Shown one piece after another: positions 37,540 to 49,236 of a DNA stretch of 64,000 nucleotides (position 1 is its first letter; each line of letters opens with the position of its first letter). This DNA comes from Ceratothoa steindachneri. Taxonomy: Eukaryota; Arthropoda; Malacostraca; Isopoda; Cymothoidae. The DNA lies in contig OZ018321.1 of assembly GCA_963969495.1 (NCBI GenBank), positions 190,441,485 through 190,505,484 on the forward strand, read 5' to 3'. The translations under genes were made by a program, and so were the position numbers. The notes below the pieces were generated by a model, which saw only the letters and a list, made by a program, of their open reading frames with translations, was not told the origin of the DNA and searched no databases.

Positions 37540-40230
37540 GTTATGTGTATATATCGGGTGGTCTTCCCGAGAGCACAATCTTCCTCTTGGGAATAGGACT
37601 CTCCTGGTGACACCTCCAATTAGAGGTTATGGTATATTCAGACTTGCGTCTATATGTCAGAGTATTTCATTATCAACCTTTTCCCAGGTCTTTCTCCCTA
37701 GCCTTTGGAGGACCATATTCACTGGCTTGAGTCCTGCTCTTGCGTGCAGTTCCGTCCGCCGAATACGGTCCATTCTGCGCGCGCCAGCTATCAGCAGGGT
37801 AGCTCTGTTCTAGGCTCTCTGCATTTGTTTGTGAGAGGTTGAACTAGCTGCCTGCATTACCACTGCTGGGTACACCAGTGTTGAGCGCACCAGGGCAGTG
37901 TACAGCTTTTTGATGTTGTTGGCGCTGAGGCTTCTGAACCTATAGAATATTCCAAGCTCTCTTTTGGCTAGGGACTTTACCCTCGTCGGAGTATGGGTAA
38001 AATTCATCTTAGACTATGACGTCATCTCGTTTCCGGCGGTCCACTGGAAGGATCTAGAACTTTTGGCGGTTGGTCTTGATTTTCCACCTTTTTCGAAGCG
38101 ATTGATATTTCCGATTTCGGTAGCTGTCTCCCTTGCTTGAAACTCAGCGTTGCTATAGGAACTGAAGATAATCTGAGTGGCATCGTCCTAAAACTGCAGG
38201 TACATCACCTTCTCTCCAAATAGAGCAGGTAAGTCCAATGTGTACACAAGGTACAACAGCGGACGCATACAGCTACCTTATGGAACACCTGCCTCTAGCT
38301 CGAACTCGGGTCCTCTGTTGCCCTCTATTGAGATTTAAGCTTTTCTTTCCATGATGTAGTCACAGAGGACCCTTTCCATGATTGGGTTCAGCTGGAGGCC
38401 AAAGATCTTGAATTTTAGACCTCTCAGCCAAACTTTATCGAAGGCCTTTAAACATCTCGCATCACCACGTCTACGTATTTCCCCTGAGCTTTACAGCGGG
38501 TGAACTTTTCGATGAGAAGGGCGAGGGCTGTATCAGTCCACCTTCTCTTGCGGAACTTGTGTTGCTTAGGGCTGTGAGCTTCCAGCTCGGACAGCTAGTC
38601 TTGTAGTCTGATAGCTCGAAGCTTCTCGTAGACTTTACCACAAAACTCAAGGAGGGATATTGGCCTATAGTCCATCAGTTGATCGGGGAGCTTTTTTCCT
38701 TTAGGGATAAAAATGATTTTGGCCATTTTTAAACCATCGGGAAAGTAGCCCGTATTCAAAGAAGTATTGTAGATGTTAGTGATTCCTTGAATGATCTGCC
38801 GGGGGCATGCAGCAAATTGTTTTGAGTGATGCCATTCTAGCCTGGTGCCTTTTGCTTAAAGGTTTCTACGACTGCCATGATCTCTTCAGTTGTAATTGGT
38901 CGGCCATGGTCCGCCATCTCCCTTCATTCGTCGACGTAGGCTCGTGGGTGTGTTCGATGTATAATCTGATTAAGATCTTTAATCAGATAGTCTTCGAATT
39001 CCTGGTCGAATTCCGCATCGTCCTCAGGTGTGATTGAAAAGATTTCACTTCCAGAACGTGCGGAGTGCAGACCCTTTCCTCCATGACCGCCGGATCCTCC
39101 AAGTAGTCATCGCCCTCCTTAATGTGGGTCTTTCTTCTAGTTGGTAGGCCTTTATATTTACTTACTAGTCGTCAGAATTTATTGAGGGTCACCTCTCTGT
39201 CTACTCTGGCTCTTAGGCTGTCCCAGATTTCAGCCTGTTGTTGGTTAATAGCCAGCTTTAGCTCATCACGCAAGAATCGTAGCAGCGAGTTCCCGATTCG
39301 TTTCTGCTCTTCTGATTTCTTCCCGCACACCTCTGTGTTCCCTATCGATCTTTTTCATCTCCTCGGTCCATATGGATTGTGGAGGAGTTTTGTACCATTT
39401 CATAGGTACACACTCGCGGTCAGCCTCGGTGATGAGGGCTGTTATCCTCTCCAGCTCCTCGTTGATCTCCTCTAGAGTTACTTCGCTTAGGTCAGCTATT
39501 TCGAATCCGCCAAAGATTTCTCTGTAGCGTTCTAAGTTGGCCGACGCGTAGCTTTTGCGGAACTGGATCGGAGCGAGTTAGATGGTGGTCAAGATTGCTA
39601 TATGGTCACTGGGAACTGTATATCCTGGCTCGCTATGGTAGTTGAGTGAGGAGTCGTCACCTGTCATGATTATGTCAGGCATTGTTGCTTCCCGATAGGT
39701 GATATAGGTCGGGAAATCCGGTCCTATCCTCTGGATGTTCTTCCGTCGCATAATCATTTCCAAGTTATGGCCTCTCTTGTTCGTGTTACCATAGCCAGCC
39801 GTTCGGCATCTGGCGTTGAGGTCGCCCCCAAGGAATTCCATTCTGCCATGGCCGAACAGGGTGTAAAAGTTGTTGAGGGACAGATACGCTCTTTGAGGGG
39901 GTTGATATACCGCCGCAATCACAAGGTTGCCCACTAATAGGGGCCGATCTATCGCCACGAATGACTCGTCCAGTTCTGGAAGCTGCCTGAATGAGAGATT
40001 CTTTTTGATTGCAACGGCAATACCGTCAAACCTCTCTTGAGAATGTTTCTTTGTGACGACTCTGTAGCCTGGTATCTTTATTTGACAAGATGTTGTGTCG
40101 ATACTGTGCTAAATAATTAAGATGATGTCGGGGTCGAGCACGCGGAATATGTTACCATACGCAGTTGCTTTTCCCTCCCATCCATTTACGTTGAGCGTCA
40201 CAATTACAATCTGTTGTTCGGGTTCTCTAT
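37540..40230 (-). pseudogene. LINE copy A ORF2 (endonuclease, reverse transcriptase)
   Basis: The endonuclease has VTLNVNGWEG; GGDLNARCRTAGYG (about 39810) and YTVPSDHIAILTTI (about 39590) keep the catalytic Asp/Asn and Asp-His motifs. The catalytic Glu motif (ISEHG in relatives) has become II(stop)HS at 40111. The RT region has AFDKVWLRGLKFKIFGLQL, a GVP(stop)GSC box and LQF(stop)DDATQII, so the catalytic (F/Y)ADD has a stop in place of Ala. The tail YTALVRSTLVYPAVVMQ is conserved. Function in intact relatives: nick genomic DNA and copy element RNA at the nick. This copy is dead. Confidence 0.82.
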
Positions 40231-40246
40231 TCTTTTTACTGACTCC

Positions 40247-41720
40247 TAGTATTTCCTGGTGGTGGGACGCTTTTTCCCGTTCGTTTTCTTCTCGAATTCT
40301 GCCGTGGTAAGCTATTCAAATGTTTCTCTTTAGAGTTTAACATCATGATTGAAGAGGGCCTCCTCGACTATTTCCTTTTCGCATTGTGCATCGAACTCCC
40401 ACTTGTAGTATTTCTTTTTGATGCCGACGAATATTTTGTTGGCATCTCGGTCCTTTCGGAAGGGAAACTGCTCTGATGCGTAAATTGAGAGGTTGATCTC
40501 CTAAGCATCTAGAGGTCTTTTGGCTTCCCGTTTTCTTTTTTCCCAGTGTCCATCTTTGGGCATGACCTCTGAGTCCGAAGAATCAGAGGTGTCTGTGGAA
40601 TCCGAAGTTTCCGTTTTTTTCTTCTTATTTTGGTTCTTATTATTGGGTTTGGGCGTATATAGCGATCTGGCTGCAGCCTGCCTTTCTTTTTTTGCCTCTA
40701 TTCTCAGATCGGCTCTTTTATTCTGCTCCTTCGGTTTCTCCTCCTGTTTTTTCTTTTCTTGATCTTGAGTATGTTCTGACGTTTGTTTTGGGAACATTTG
40801 TAGTTGAAGGACCTCTCTTGATGGGGGATCGTCCGGGAAACACATCTGGATAATGCCGTTTTGGGCAAGCATCCGGTTTAATTCCTTTGCAAATGTCCCT
40901 GACTGTGTTAGATTTCTGACGTGGGCATACAAGATGCACGTCAATTTTTTGTAGACTCTTCGTTTTGTAAGTTGTATTGGCTTTTTTAGTTGCATCTTCT
41001 TTACTTTGCTGTTGCTTTCTCCGGATTAATTCCTTTTTCATGGAGCAGGCCATTGCCATATTTCAGGGGCCCTGCCCGCAGTTCGCGCACTTCTCGCGAG
41101 GACTTTGGCAGTTTTTCCAGTGGTGACCAGGTTCGCCTCACTCAGAGCATATCTCTTGGGGCGCCTGGCATTCCCGCGTAGTGTGTGCCTCCATTTTGTG
41201 GCAACAGAATCAGAATTGGATAGTGTGGAACTCCTCCCTCTCGAACTGCTCCCCGCTGATCCTGGATTCAAAAGCAGGAGCTCAGACTCCTTCAATTTCT
41301 TAGCCAGGAAGGTGTCGCCAAATATGATCTTAAAAACGTGGGTATAGTCTGAGTTGTCCCTTTTGTTCTTAAATTTTGCAATGTCAGTGACCTTTGCCCA
41401 TTGATGTTTCTTTATAATCTATTCTTTGATCTACTCTTTATAATGCTCTCCAATCCAGGGGTCTAATCTCCTGCAAATCAGGTTCCTGTGCGTTTGGATC
41501 TGGGGAGGAATTGCTGGCCGCAGGGCAAGCTCGCGAAGGACCTCGACCGCTGCTTCTTTCGCCATGGCCTCCACATCTTTTTTATGTTTCGCATATAGCG
41601 TGGGGACCTCTAATGGACTGATCATAGCTATCTTAAGTCACCCATAGACGATTTCAAAGACTTTGTCTCTGCCCGGTCTGGTGTGACCACTAATGCTGGG
41701 CTCCCTGGGTAGAGGGATAG
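40247..41720 (-). pseudogene. LINE copy A ORF1 (zinc-knuckle RNA-binding protein)
   Basis: Frameshifted reading shows the N-terminal region (VLRELALRPAIPPQIQT; NLICRRLDPWIGEHYKE), knuckles CCHKMEAHTTREC and CSE(stop)GEPGHHWKNC, and the block LTCILYAHVRNLTQSGTF. A Lys/Glu-rich then Asp/Ser-rich stretch follows (SDSTDTSDSSDSEV), and last the family C-terminal module with KYYKWEFDAQ. It would coat element RNA. At least two frameshifts and several stops break it. Confidence 0.78.
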
Positions 41721-41930
41721 GCCCCACCCTAATCTCGGAATTCGTAATCCTCACTCTTGTCAAGGTGCTTCTGACGCCGAGTTATACAGTGGGCTACCCC
41801 TCAAGCCTGCTTTCATCGGTGCCCCCAATTATGCCTTTCATAGAGAACGGCATATTTGGGACGAGGCTAGATGAATGGCACTTCAGGTCACTTCAAATCC
41901 CTTACACCGGTGGAGGGGTGCAAGGGGAGA

Positions 41931-42094
41931 TTAATTTGACATATTTCGAATAATTAGTGCTCTATAAATCTCCTTCTTGAAATCCCCGTAGGGAAAATTA
42001 AATAAAAATTCACCTTTATAGGAAGGCTCCTTTATCGGCGAATAATGTCTTTCGAGTATGCTTGCTTTATCCAAAGTATGACTAACAAGTCAAA
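41931..42094. other. Spacer between LINE copies A and B
   Basis: AT-rich; probably includes the undefined 5' end of copy A. Confidence 0.35.
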
Positions 42095-42262
42095 AGTTTT
42101 TATCCAATTTCAGTGTCTCTTATGTCTGTATGTGTTTGAACGTAAATTGTTCCTAAAAATCTATCGTTACGCTGTTTGGTCCATTTTTGCAGCGCTTAAG
42201 TGTAAAATGTAAAGTTTGTTTTAAAACTACATGAATAAATTAAACATAAAAGTGTCATTATA
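42095..42262 (+). repeat. Dispersed repeat R, right part only
   Basis: About 165 bp match 61680-61845: TTATCCAATTTCAGTGTCTC, TGTATGTGTTTGAACG, AAAATCTATCGTTACGCTG and AATAAATTAAACATAAAAGT. It contains an AATAAA. It precedes LINE copy B, as the full copy of R precedes copy F. Confidence 0.88.
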
Positions 42263-43075
42263 AATCTAGACGGCCGAATATTCGATTACTACGCACTGCT
42301 GACTACCCTACGGATGAAGCATTTTTTCTTGCTTAGTAGCGGACTTTGAGCACCGCCTACATAGAAAAGAGCCTATTCTGGAAGTCTTTTGGTGAATTTC
42401 GCTTCACCCCTCAAAAAGAGGGAATACCATTTGTTTCACCGAGGATTCATAATTCAATGAGGGCTTAAACACCTCACTGTTCCCGTCCATCGTCCTGCGT
42501 GTGAACCTGCTCGGATGACTGTCATTCATTGATTTCGTCTTAACTATGCCGGCCACTTGTTCTGACATAATTAAGGGCTTATGTGAAAATTGGTTTGAGG
42601 ACTAGCCCACAGCGGAAGCATAAGTTAGAAATTATCTCGAAACTAGGGCATAACTTCGATTTCCGGACGGAGGAGAGCTCCTCATCGCCCGGGAGACCCG
42701 ACAGCATCATAGAGGGAAGTAACATCCGTCTCTATGTAGTTATGGCGTAAGTACCTGAGAGAGGGTGGCAAAACGTAGCGGTCGTTGATCCGACCGCTAC
42801 TACCATCAAGTCCACGATAAGTCATCTCTCTTGAGGTTTCTATTCGAGATCCATCCCATCCATCATCACCCATCATCCTGGCAGCAACCGAGCGAGGGAC
42901 CGACTGAAAAATGGACGGGAGTGCTCTCACTGACGTTTCTAAACTATCACAAACCACTACCGCCTTTACCACCCTACCTACATACTCTTGTACTCACAAA
43001 ATACAAAAATAATTACATATTGGTTACAGAGGACAAGAAGAAAAGAAGAGCACATAGTAGGGAACGAAGAAGACC

Positions 43076-44273
43076 ATGGAGACCTTACATAGAGAAAAGG
43101 TCCCGGAAAAGAGGAAGCTATGCGAAACCCTCTACCTCGAACACAAGGTGGCCCTGGTGAAATTTATTGAAGTTTCATCAGGTTTTATTGCCATCTGCGC
43201 GAGGCCAAAGATGTGGACCGGCTTCTGTCTGAAAAAGAAGCTACCACATTGAAGAGCATCGGACTAGAAGCAAAGATCCCCCCAGAAGTGGCAGTGAACA
43301 GTAGTGACATTTGCCGAAAAATGGAGAGTTGGATCAGTGAAAACACAACCGAAGAACTAAAAGAAGAGATCATGAGGAGCAACCCGTGGGTGAAAGTCAG
43401 GGAAATAATCAAATTTCGCGAACACACCCTCGTGTTCAAAATAACCTTCTCTACTAACGACATGGTCAGGAAAGCGACGTCGGGTGGGATCTTGGTTTTT
43501 AATATGAAAATCTCAGGAGACAACATTAAGCAGGAGAGGTTTAATATCATACAGATGTGCTTGGTATGGTATAAACTAGAACACACAAGCACGACCTGTC
43601 TGGACAATAACAAACTGTGGTACAGTGAAGGACATCGGTTCTATAAGTGCGAGAGCACTAAAAAGAAATGTCCCAACTGCAAAGGGGAACACAAGACCAT
43701 GGCCCTGAACTGCCCAAATCACAGAAAATAATCAAAAGGAAGGAATGAGAAGAGAAGAAAGTTAAGGAGATGATATATGCGAGCGCCACCAAGAAGAATG
43801 GGGAAGTGAAGACAACACTTGCACAGATGAGCCTCACAGGAGATCTCAGTGCAAAAACTTTGATCTGCATTACTCACGCAAATGTGGCTAACTCAGTAAA
43901 GCCTGGTTGTTACAACCAGGTCCTCAATGCACTCTTAAACGCAAACAATCTACCTTCAGTGATCATGTCTGTAGACCCTGAATGCTCCAAGGTATTCAAG
44001 TAATTAGTTATAAGAAATAGCCCTATTAACTCTGGACTGAAGAAGATCATCGAAGCTCTCTCATCGGAGAAATCGGAAGAGATCGAAGAAGAAGAAGAAA
44101 AAGCTCCAAATGAGGAGGGATCCACTTCTTCAGACAACGACGAGGGCCTCTGCATCTGTACACGAGCTACGAAGAGCAGTTCCAAAACCCCAAGTATCCT
44201 TCCCCGAAGAAGGAAAACCCTGGACACAATAAAACCGCCCCCCCCCAAGAAGAATAAGAACAAGCATACGTAA
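43076..44273 (+). pseudogene. LINE copy B ORF1
   Basis: ATG at 43076 gives METLHREKVPEKRKLCETLY, then VALVKFIEVSSGFIAICA, which matches the ORF1 N-terminus of the other copies. After a frameshift near 43200 a long frame runs to 43731 with IPPEVAVNSSDICRKMESWI and VFKITFSTNDMVRKA. Knuckle 1 (CLVWYKLEHTSTTC) and knuckle 2 (WYSEGHRFYKC) have lost cysteines; knuckle 3 (CPNCKGEHKTMALNC) is intact. Further frames carry LICITHANVANSVKPGCYNQ and an acidic Ser/Glu stretch ending at TAA 44271. It belongs to the acidic-linker subfamily with A, D and F. Confidence 0.8.
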
Positions 44274-44285
44274 AAACAATTCACC

Positions 44286-46751
44286 ATGATACGCAACGCA
44301 CTGAAGATACTGGAAATAAATACCAACGGCTAGACGACGAAAAGGACTCTTTACAGAAATGCATTTAGAGACATTGGTGCAGACATCATCTTAATTTCGG
44401 AACACGGGATCGACACGGGGAATGCAGAAATGAAAATCTGGAATTACGAGGGGGTGATCACGAAGTATTCGCAGGAGGGGTTCGACGGTGCCGCTATTGC
44501 AATAAAGAAAGGGATTAAATACAAGCAAATCAGAAATCTAGGAGAATCCTACCTCGTGATTGAGGTCGAACTAGACATGGGAAAGTTGGTTATTGCTTCC
44601 GGATATCAACTACCAAGGAGAGACGTGTTACCAATTCACACTCTCACCGGCCTATTTGGCAGAAGAGCCCCCACTATATTAATGTGGGATCTGAACGCCA
44701 GATACCGAGAATCCAGTTACAGGAGCTTCAAACGGTATCGGAAGAAGCCTGGACCTATTGCTGGACAAAAACATTGCCCAGCGAATAGGTCTCGACTTCC
44801 TCACTTTTGTCAGAGGAGGAAGTGCCACAAAACCAGACATCTGTCTGGCGAATCGTAAGCTACCGTTTAATTACTACATAAAACCACTTCAGGCACCATG
44901 TAGTGACCATATAGGGATCCTATTCAATATCAAAAGGAACCCTATACAAGTTTGTGCTGCAGTCAGAAACAACTACAGAAGAGCAGACTGGACACGGTAC
45001 GCGCGCCTTCTCGAGCCCTACGATCCGCTCAACTTGGACGAAGCAATTCTTGAGGAGATTGATGAGGCACTCGACGACCTCAATAACCATCTCATCAACG
45101 CATATAGGGCTTGTATCCCTAAATCCGATTATAGGACTATTTCTCCCTACAGATTGACCGAATACATGAAGGATTTATATGGTGAGCTGAAAGTATTGTA
45201 TGAGATCAACATCAGGAATGTATCAGTTCACTCAATACAACGAAGTAAAAAAGTCAAAGGAGAACTCAACCAGTTGATCCTCGAACAACAATGAAGACGA
45301 TTAAATGTTGCGATCGATAGCCTCGATCACAAAGCAAGTTCAAAAGATTTTTGGGAAACGATCTTAAGTCTCAAAGGATCGATTGGGAAGAAGAAGATCG
45401 AACTACTAAAAGAAGACAGAAACCTTGAAACAGAAGAAGGAGGAATTGAAGAGCTATTCCAAAGTTATTGGGAAACAATCTTAGGTATAACTAAGGAGGA
45501 AAACAAAGAAGCAACATCATAGACGAACTTAACGAACAAATACATAAAACGCACCCTCACCACCAGGTGGATAGACAGCGCGAGGCAGATGCCGAGATTA
45601 CCGAAGAAAAACTACTCGGCGCGCTCCGCTCATTCCATCAAAAAGCCCCAGGACAATCGGGGCTTACAAGGTTAAACTTTGAAAAGGCCCCAGCCAATGT
45701 CATTGAGGGGATGAGAAGGATATTTAACTCTTGTCTAAACACGGGATACTTTCCAAATGCTTATAAAACGGCCAAGGTGATTTTATTGCTTAAGCACGGA
45801 AATGACCCAATGTTGAAAGAAAGCTACCGGTCAATTTTGCTTCTAGAATTTGTCAAGAAGCTCTTCGAGAAGATCCTCAACCGAAGACTGGTATCTCTTC
45901 CTGGATGAGAACTCCCTCTTCAACCCATATCAATTCGGGTTTAGAAAGCGAAGTACAGAGATGGCGATTAATGTCATCGCGGAAAAGCTATCCCAAGCAA
46001 AATGGGAAAGAAGTTACGTGGACATTGTTTGTCGGGATGTATCAAATGTGTTTGATAAGTTGTGGCAACGGGGAATGCAGTAAAAGATCTTACGACTGGG
46101 CCTGAGTGAAAACTTAGAAAGAACTCTCTGTGACTATGTCATGGGGAGAGCGGCGTATATCAGTTCATGGTGCACGGACGGACCAAAGTTTCCACTCACT
46201 GCGCCCCCCTCCCATACTCTCTACTTGATTTACACCGCTGATGTCCTAGCCACTGTAAGCCTCACTTGCCTCAACATTCCATTCTCCAATGATTTCACCC
46301 AGATAATAACTTGTCTATGGAAGAATGCACCTTGGCAAGCTCGTATGACAGCAGTAGAAATTGAGAACCTTAACACCTACAGGCCCGGTCGAAGATCCGC
46401 ACAAACCAAGAAAAGTTCAAAGTAGTCCCCATGGACAGGAGACTACTATACGATGTCAGGGTGGGGGATAGACGCTCTCCCTTTACCACGGAGTGCAACG
46501 TTTCGGAATAAAGATTACTTCAACCGGTTACACGAAGCACGTCGCAGAAAGAATCACCAAGGCCACAGCTGCATTCAGAACTCTATACATGTTTAGAAAT
46601 CTCCGTAAAATCAATAAGCAAAAGATCTACAATGCACCTGTAAGATCGACGCTGCTATACCCCGCTTCCGCCCTCTCGTGTGTCTCGAAGACACAAAAGA
46701 GGAAACTACAAGTGGTGCAGAACAAATGCGTGTACCTAATTACAGGTACAC
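44286..46751 (+). pseudogene. LINE copy B ORF2, truncated
   Basis: ATG at 44286, 13 nt after the ORF1 stop, begins MIRNALKILEINTNG. TAG at 44331 replaces the Trp seen in relatives. The endonuclease keeps LISEHGI, LMWDLNARYRES and APCSDHIGILF. The RT region has SFHQKAPGQSGLTRL, SYRSILLLEFVKKLFEKILN, QFGFRKRSTEMAIN and VCRDVSNVFDKLW. The GVPQGS box is shortened to APPSHTLYLIY, and the catalytic box reads FSNDFTQII, losing one Asp. Frameshifts occur near 44760, 45900 and 46480. Confidence 0.82.
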
Positions 46752-46820
46752 GCAGCCCAAAATTGTAGCCGACTAACAGCGCCATCTACCGTGCGCCCCG
46801 AATCTGAAGTGTTACTCTTA
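46752..46820. repeat. Right end of a second MITE of the 19.6-kb family
   Basis: AGCCCAAAATTGTAGCC, then AACAGCGCCATCTACCGTGC and CTGAAGTGTTACT parallel the right terminus at 20140-20210. Only this end is present; the interior side abuts LINE copy B. Confidence 0.75.
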
Positions 46821-47238
46821 AAATTACTGTTATTATACACTTGTTATAATTCATTTAATGTGTTAGTTTATTATATTTCACTTTATATTTACTACACATT
46901 AAATTTACGGTAGCTTTTGATGCTTAGTAAGTCTGTTTGTTGTATTTCGCTAATATAATTTTACATTAAATCGATTAACACTTTACTATCACTGTATAAA
47001 TTTATCATTTTTGCTTATTTTATTTACTACATTATTTCCATTAGATTTATTTTCACTAAATTAGTTTAGTTACACTTCAATTGTTCATTACTTTACATTA
47101 AAACTAGATTTTCTGTCACTGTCTATAATTTACTAATTATTCACTTTTCGCTTTATTTGTGCTTATTTTATTTACTTTACTATTTTCACTATATTAATTT
47201 TCAATAAATTAGATTTGTTTCACTAAATATGATTAGTT
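46821..47238 (-). repeat. AGTGAA-rich tract, part 1 (interrupted by LINE copy C)
   Basis: On the minus strand AGTGAA/AGTAAA motifs recur roughly every 20-50 bp in AT-rich DNA. It was continuous with 52347-52395 before copy C inserted: removing C and one copy of the 13-bp duplication joins them without a gap. It lies directly downstream of copy D ORF1 on the minus strand. Confidence 0.6.
47226..47238. other. Target-site duplication of LINE copy C, left
   Basis: AATATGATTAGTT is repeated exactly at 52334-52346 and brackets copy C. Confidence 0.9.
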
Positions 47239-47750
47239 GACTGCGCTTTGCTTCAAGAGCTTTTCAACACTCATCTGAAAAGAATCAAAGTCCTACTTTA
47301 TTTATCATCTATATTTCCACGAGAGATAGTAGGTGAAGAATCTTACGCGCTTTTCAAGACCGCTGACGGCTAACGTCCCTGGCCGATTAAAGAAGTCAGG
47401 GGCGCGCGCGTGTTGACGAGGGAAGCCCCGCACCGAACCCCATTTTCGGACCAGCGTTTTGTTCCTCCCTTAAGACCAGCAATACATCTCGCTTCTTTAT
47501 AACTTCTCTGCCACTTAAGACCTGTAGAGACCACCGGTATCTGACGTGTCCGAACCCCGGAAGGAAGCCCTACAGGGGGCGCGAAGAAGGGGGCCCCATT
47601 AGGGGGAGGAGTGGTCAGTACCGGCAGGTGGGTCCTCGTAGACAAGTTAATAAAGGGAGGGCAGAAAAGGTGGTCCGAGCTCTATAATAGGGATACAATT
47701 TAATAGAAGCCTGGTTGACCCCAGGTGAAGACTTCCCCTAGCGGGCCGTC

Positions 47751-49235
47751 ATGGACGACCCCAGGAGACATAGAAGAATCCCCCTCTGGGTTAAAGAGAG
47801 TTGCCCAAAACCTATGAGGGAAACAGTGTTCTCGACCATATTCAGCTCGATCGAGGTTGCACTATGCCGTCTAGTGGATCAAACTTACGGCTACCTAGCA
47901 ATCTGCGACACAGATTTCGACGTTGACAAACTTCTCAGTGTCGATGCACGAGCGAAACTCGACAAACTCAATTTGACCCCGAAGGTTCCTCCCCACGTCT
48001 CTGCTCAGAGATCCGTTATCTGTCGTCACCTGGACCCATGGGTCGGCTCCCATACCATCGATGAGATTAAAAATGAAATTGAGACTAGACAAACTTGGGC
48101 GAAAGTCGAAGAGGTGTATAAGTTTAAAAATCGTGAAGGGGGTGACTATTCCCATCTGTTTAAAGCCACCTTCCAAACCTCTGAGATGGCCGCTAAGGCA
48201 GTTGAAGCTGGTCTCGTCTTGTTCTATACAAAGATTTCTGCATCATGTATCGAGAGAGAAACCTTTGTGTCGGTTCAGGTGTGCTTCTCCTGCTATGCCC
48301 TGGAGCAGCACGCCACTAAAGACTGTACCTTTCGTGGAAAGGTTTGTTACGAATGCGCCGGAGATGGCCACACCTGGCGTGAGTGTACGAGCGGGACTAT
48401 CAAGAAATGCCTAAACTGCAGTGGCCCACACCGTACCCTGTCGATGTCGTGTCCTTTGAAGAAGACACTAGTTACCGACAAAAAGAAGAATATACAAGAG
48501 GAAAAGCACCGCAGGGCAACGACTTCCTACGCACAGGCAGCCCAGAGTCAGGAGAAGGAGAAGACCCTCTTACAATTAGATCCCTCTATGAATTTGGACC
48601 TTGTGATGTGTGTCATACACGCTCACTTTGTGAACATCGCACAACCGGAAAGTTATGCCACAGAGTTGAACCGCATGTTAACTCAGAATGGGATGAAACC
48701 GATGTGGTTTCCGGACAATCCCCCCTCAACTGAGCTATACCAGACCAAAACAGGAATTAGGCCTACAGCTGAAGCAAGAAGACGTTTGAAATCTCGGGAT
48801 CCGAGACTTAACAAGCCCAGTACATCAGACACCCTTACAATAATGAAAATAGACCAACCTTCTCAAAAGGATGCTGATTCCCAGAGGACAACCCAAAGAA
48901 CTAGGAGCCCCAAGAAGACCAAACAACCTTCCCCAGTTTACAAATCTACCGATATAAACCTACGTGTATATGCCTCCCCTTCCGCCCCTCTCCCGAGATC
49001 GGCGAAGATCAAAGACATCGTTGATGGGATGATCAAGGGCCAGTACAAATGGGACTATGATTTTGATATCAGCGAGGAAGAGATGAATTCGGCACTCAGG
49101 CAAGGCAGAATCGAGATCTGTGGCGAATCATGTCTCAACCTTTCCCATGATCAATTCAAAAAGAAAAGATCTGCTAGATTGAGGTCGCCCGCACAGGCGG
49201 AGCCAGCTAAAGTGTCGAATCTTCACGGAGAGTAA
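47751..49235 (+). CDS. LINE ORF1 protein, intact, 494 aa
   Basis: Predicted RNA-binding protein of the retrotransposon particle. Residues about 1-170 form a family-specific region of unknown fold. Three zinc knuckles follow: C178-C181-H187-C192 (CFSCYALEQHATKDC), C199-C202-H207-C212 (CYECAGDGHTWREC) and C220-C223-H227-C234 (CLNCSGPHRTLSMSC). Next are an AHFVNIAQPESYATELNRML block, a basic Ser/Pro-rich linker and a conserved C-terminal module (about 400-480) with YKWDYDFDIS, GRIEICGESC and HDQFKKKRSAR. The start is the ATG in GTCATGGACGACC, aligned with the copy E start. Its stop codon is followed after one base by the ORF2 ATG (TAATATG), suggesting coupled reinitiation. No lesion is seen, so this copy is young. 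Confidence 0.92.
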   Translation: MDDPRRHRRIPLWVKESCPKPMRETVFSTIFSSIEVALCRLVDQTYGYLAICDTDFDVDKLLSVDARAKLDKLNLTPKVPPHVSAQRSVICRHLDPWVGSHTIDEIKNEIETRQTWAKVEEVYKFKNREGGDYSHLFKATFQTSEMAAKAVEAGLVLFYTKISASCIERETFVSVQVCFSCYALEQHATKDCTFRGKVCYECAGDGHTWRECTSGTIKKCLNCSGPHRTLSMSCPLKKTLVTDKKKNIQEEKHRRATTSYAQAAQSQEKEKTLLQLDPSMNLDLVMCVIHAHFVNIAQPESYATELNRMLTQNGMKPMWFPDNPPSTELYQTKTGIRPTAEARRRLKSRDPRLNKPSTSDTLTIMKIDQPSQKDADSQRTTQRTRSPKKTKQPSPVYKSTDINLRVYASPSAPLPRSAKIKDIVDGMIKGQYKWDYDFDISEEEMNSALRQGRIEICGESCLNLSHDQFKKKRSARLRSPAQAEPAKVSNLHGE

Positions 49236-49236
49236 T

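Larger units (their letters stand above)
37133..41930 (-). mobile_element. LINE copy A of the two-ORF family
   Basis: Minus-strand order is 5' UTR (above about 41720), ORF1 (about 41720-40247), ORF2 (about 40230-37540) and 3' UTR (to 37133). The 3' UTR has an A-rich array with GAGGCGAA or GAGGCAA motifs (minus strand) at 37446, 37396, 37340 and 37257, then AAAGGCTTGAATGCC, which copies C and E share. The 5' end is not precisely located. It faces copy B head to head. Confidence 0.8.
42263..46751 (+). mobile_element. LINE copy B, 3'-truncated
   Basis: A presumed 5' UTR is followed by ORF1 (43076-44273) and ORF2 (44286-46751). ORF2 stops abruptly after QVVQNKCVYLIT at about 46740, where sequence of the MITE-like family (46752-46818) begins. 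The last part of ORF2 and the 3' UTR are missing. Loss of the 3' end is unusual for a LINE copy, which is usually 5'-truncated, so later deletion or recombination is likely. Confidence 0.75.
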
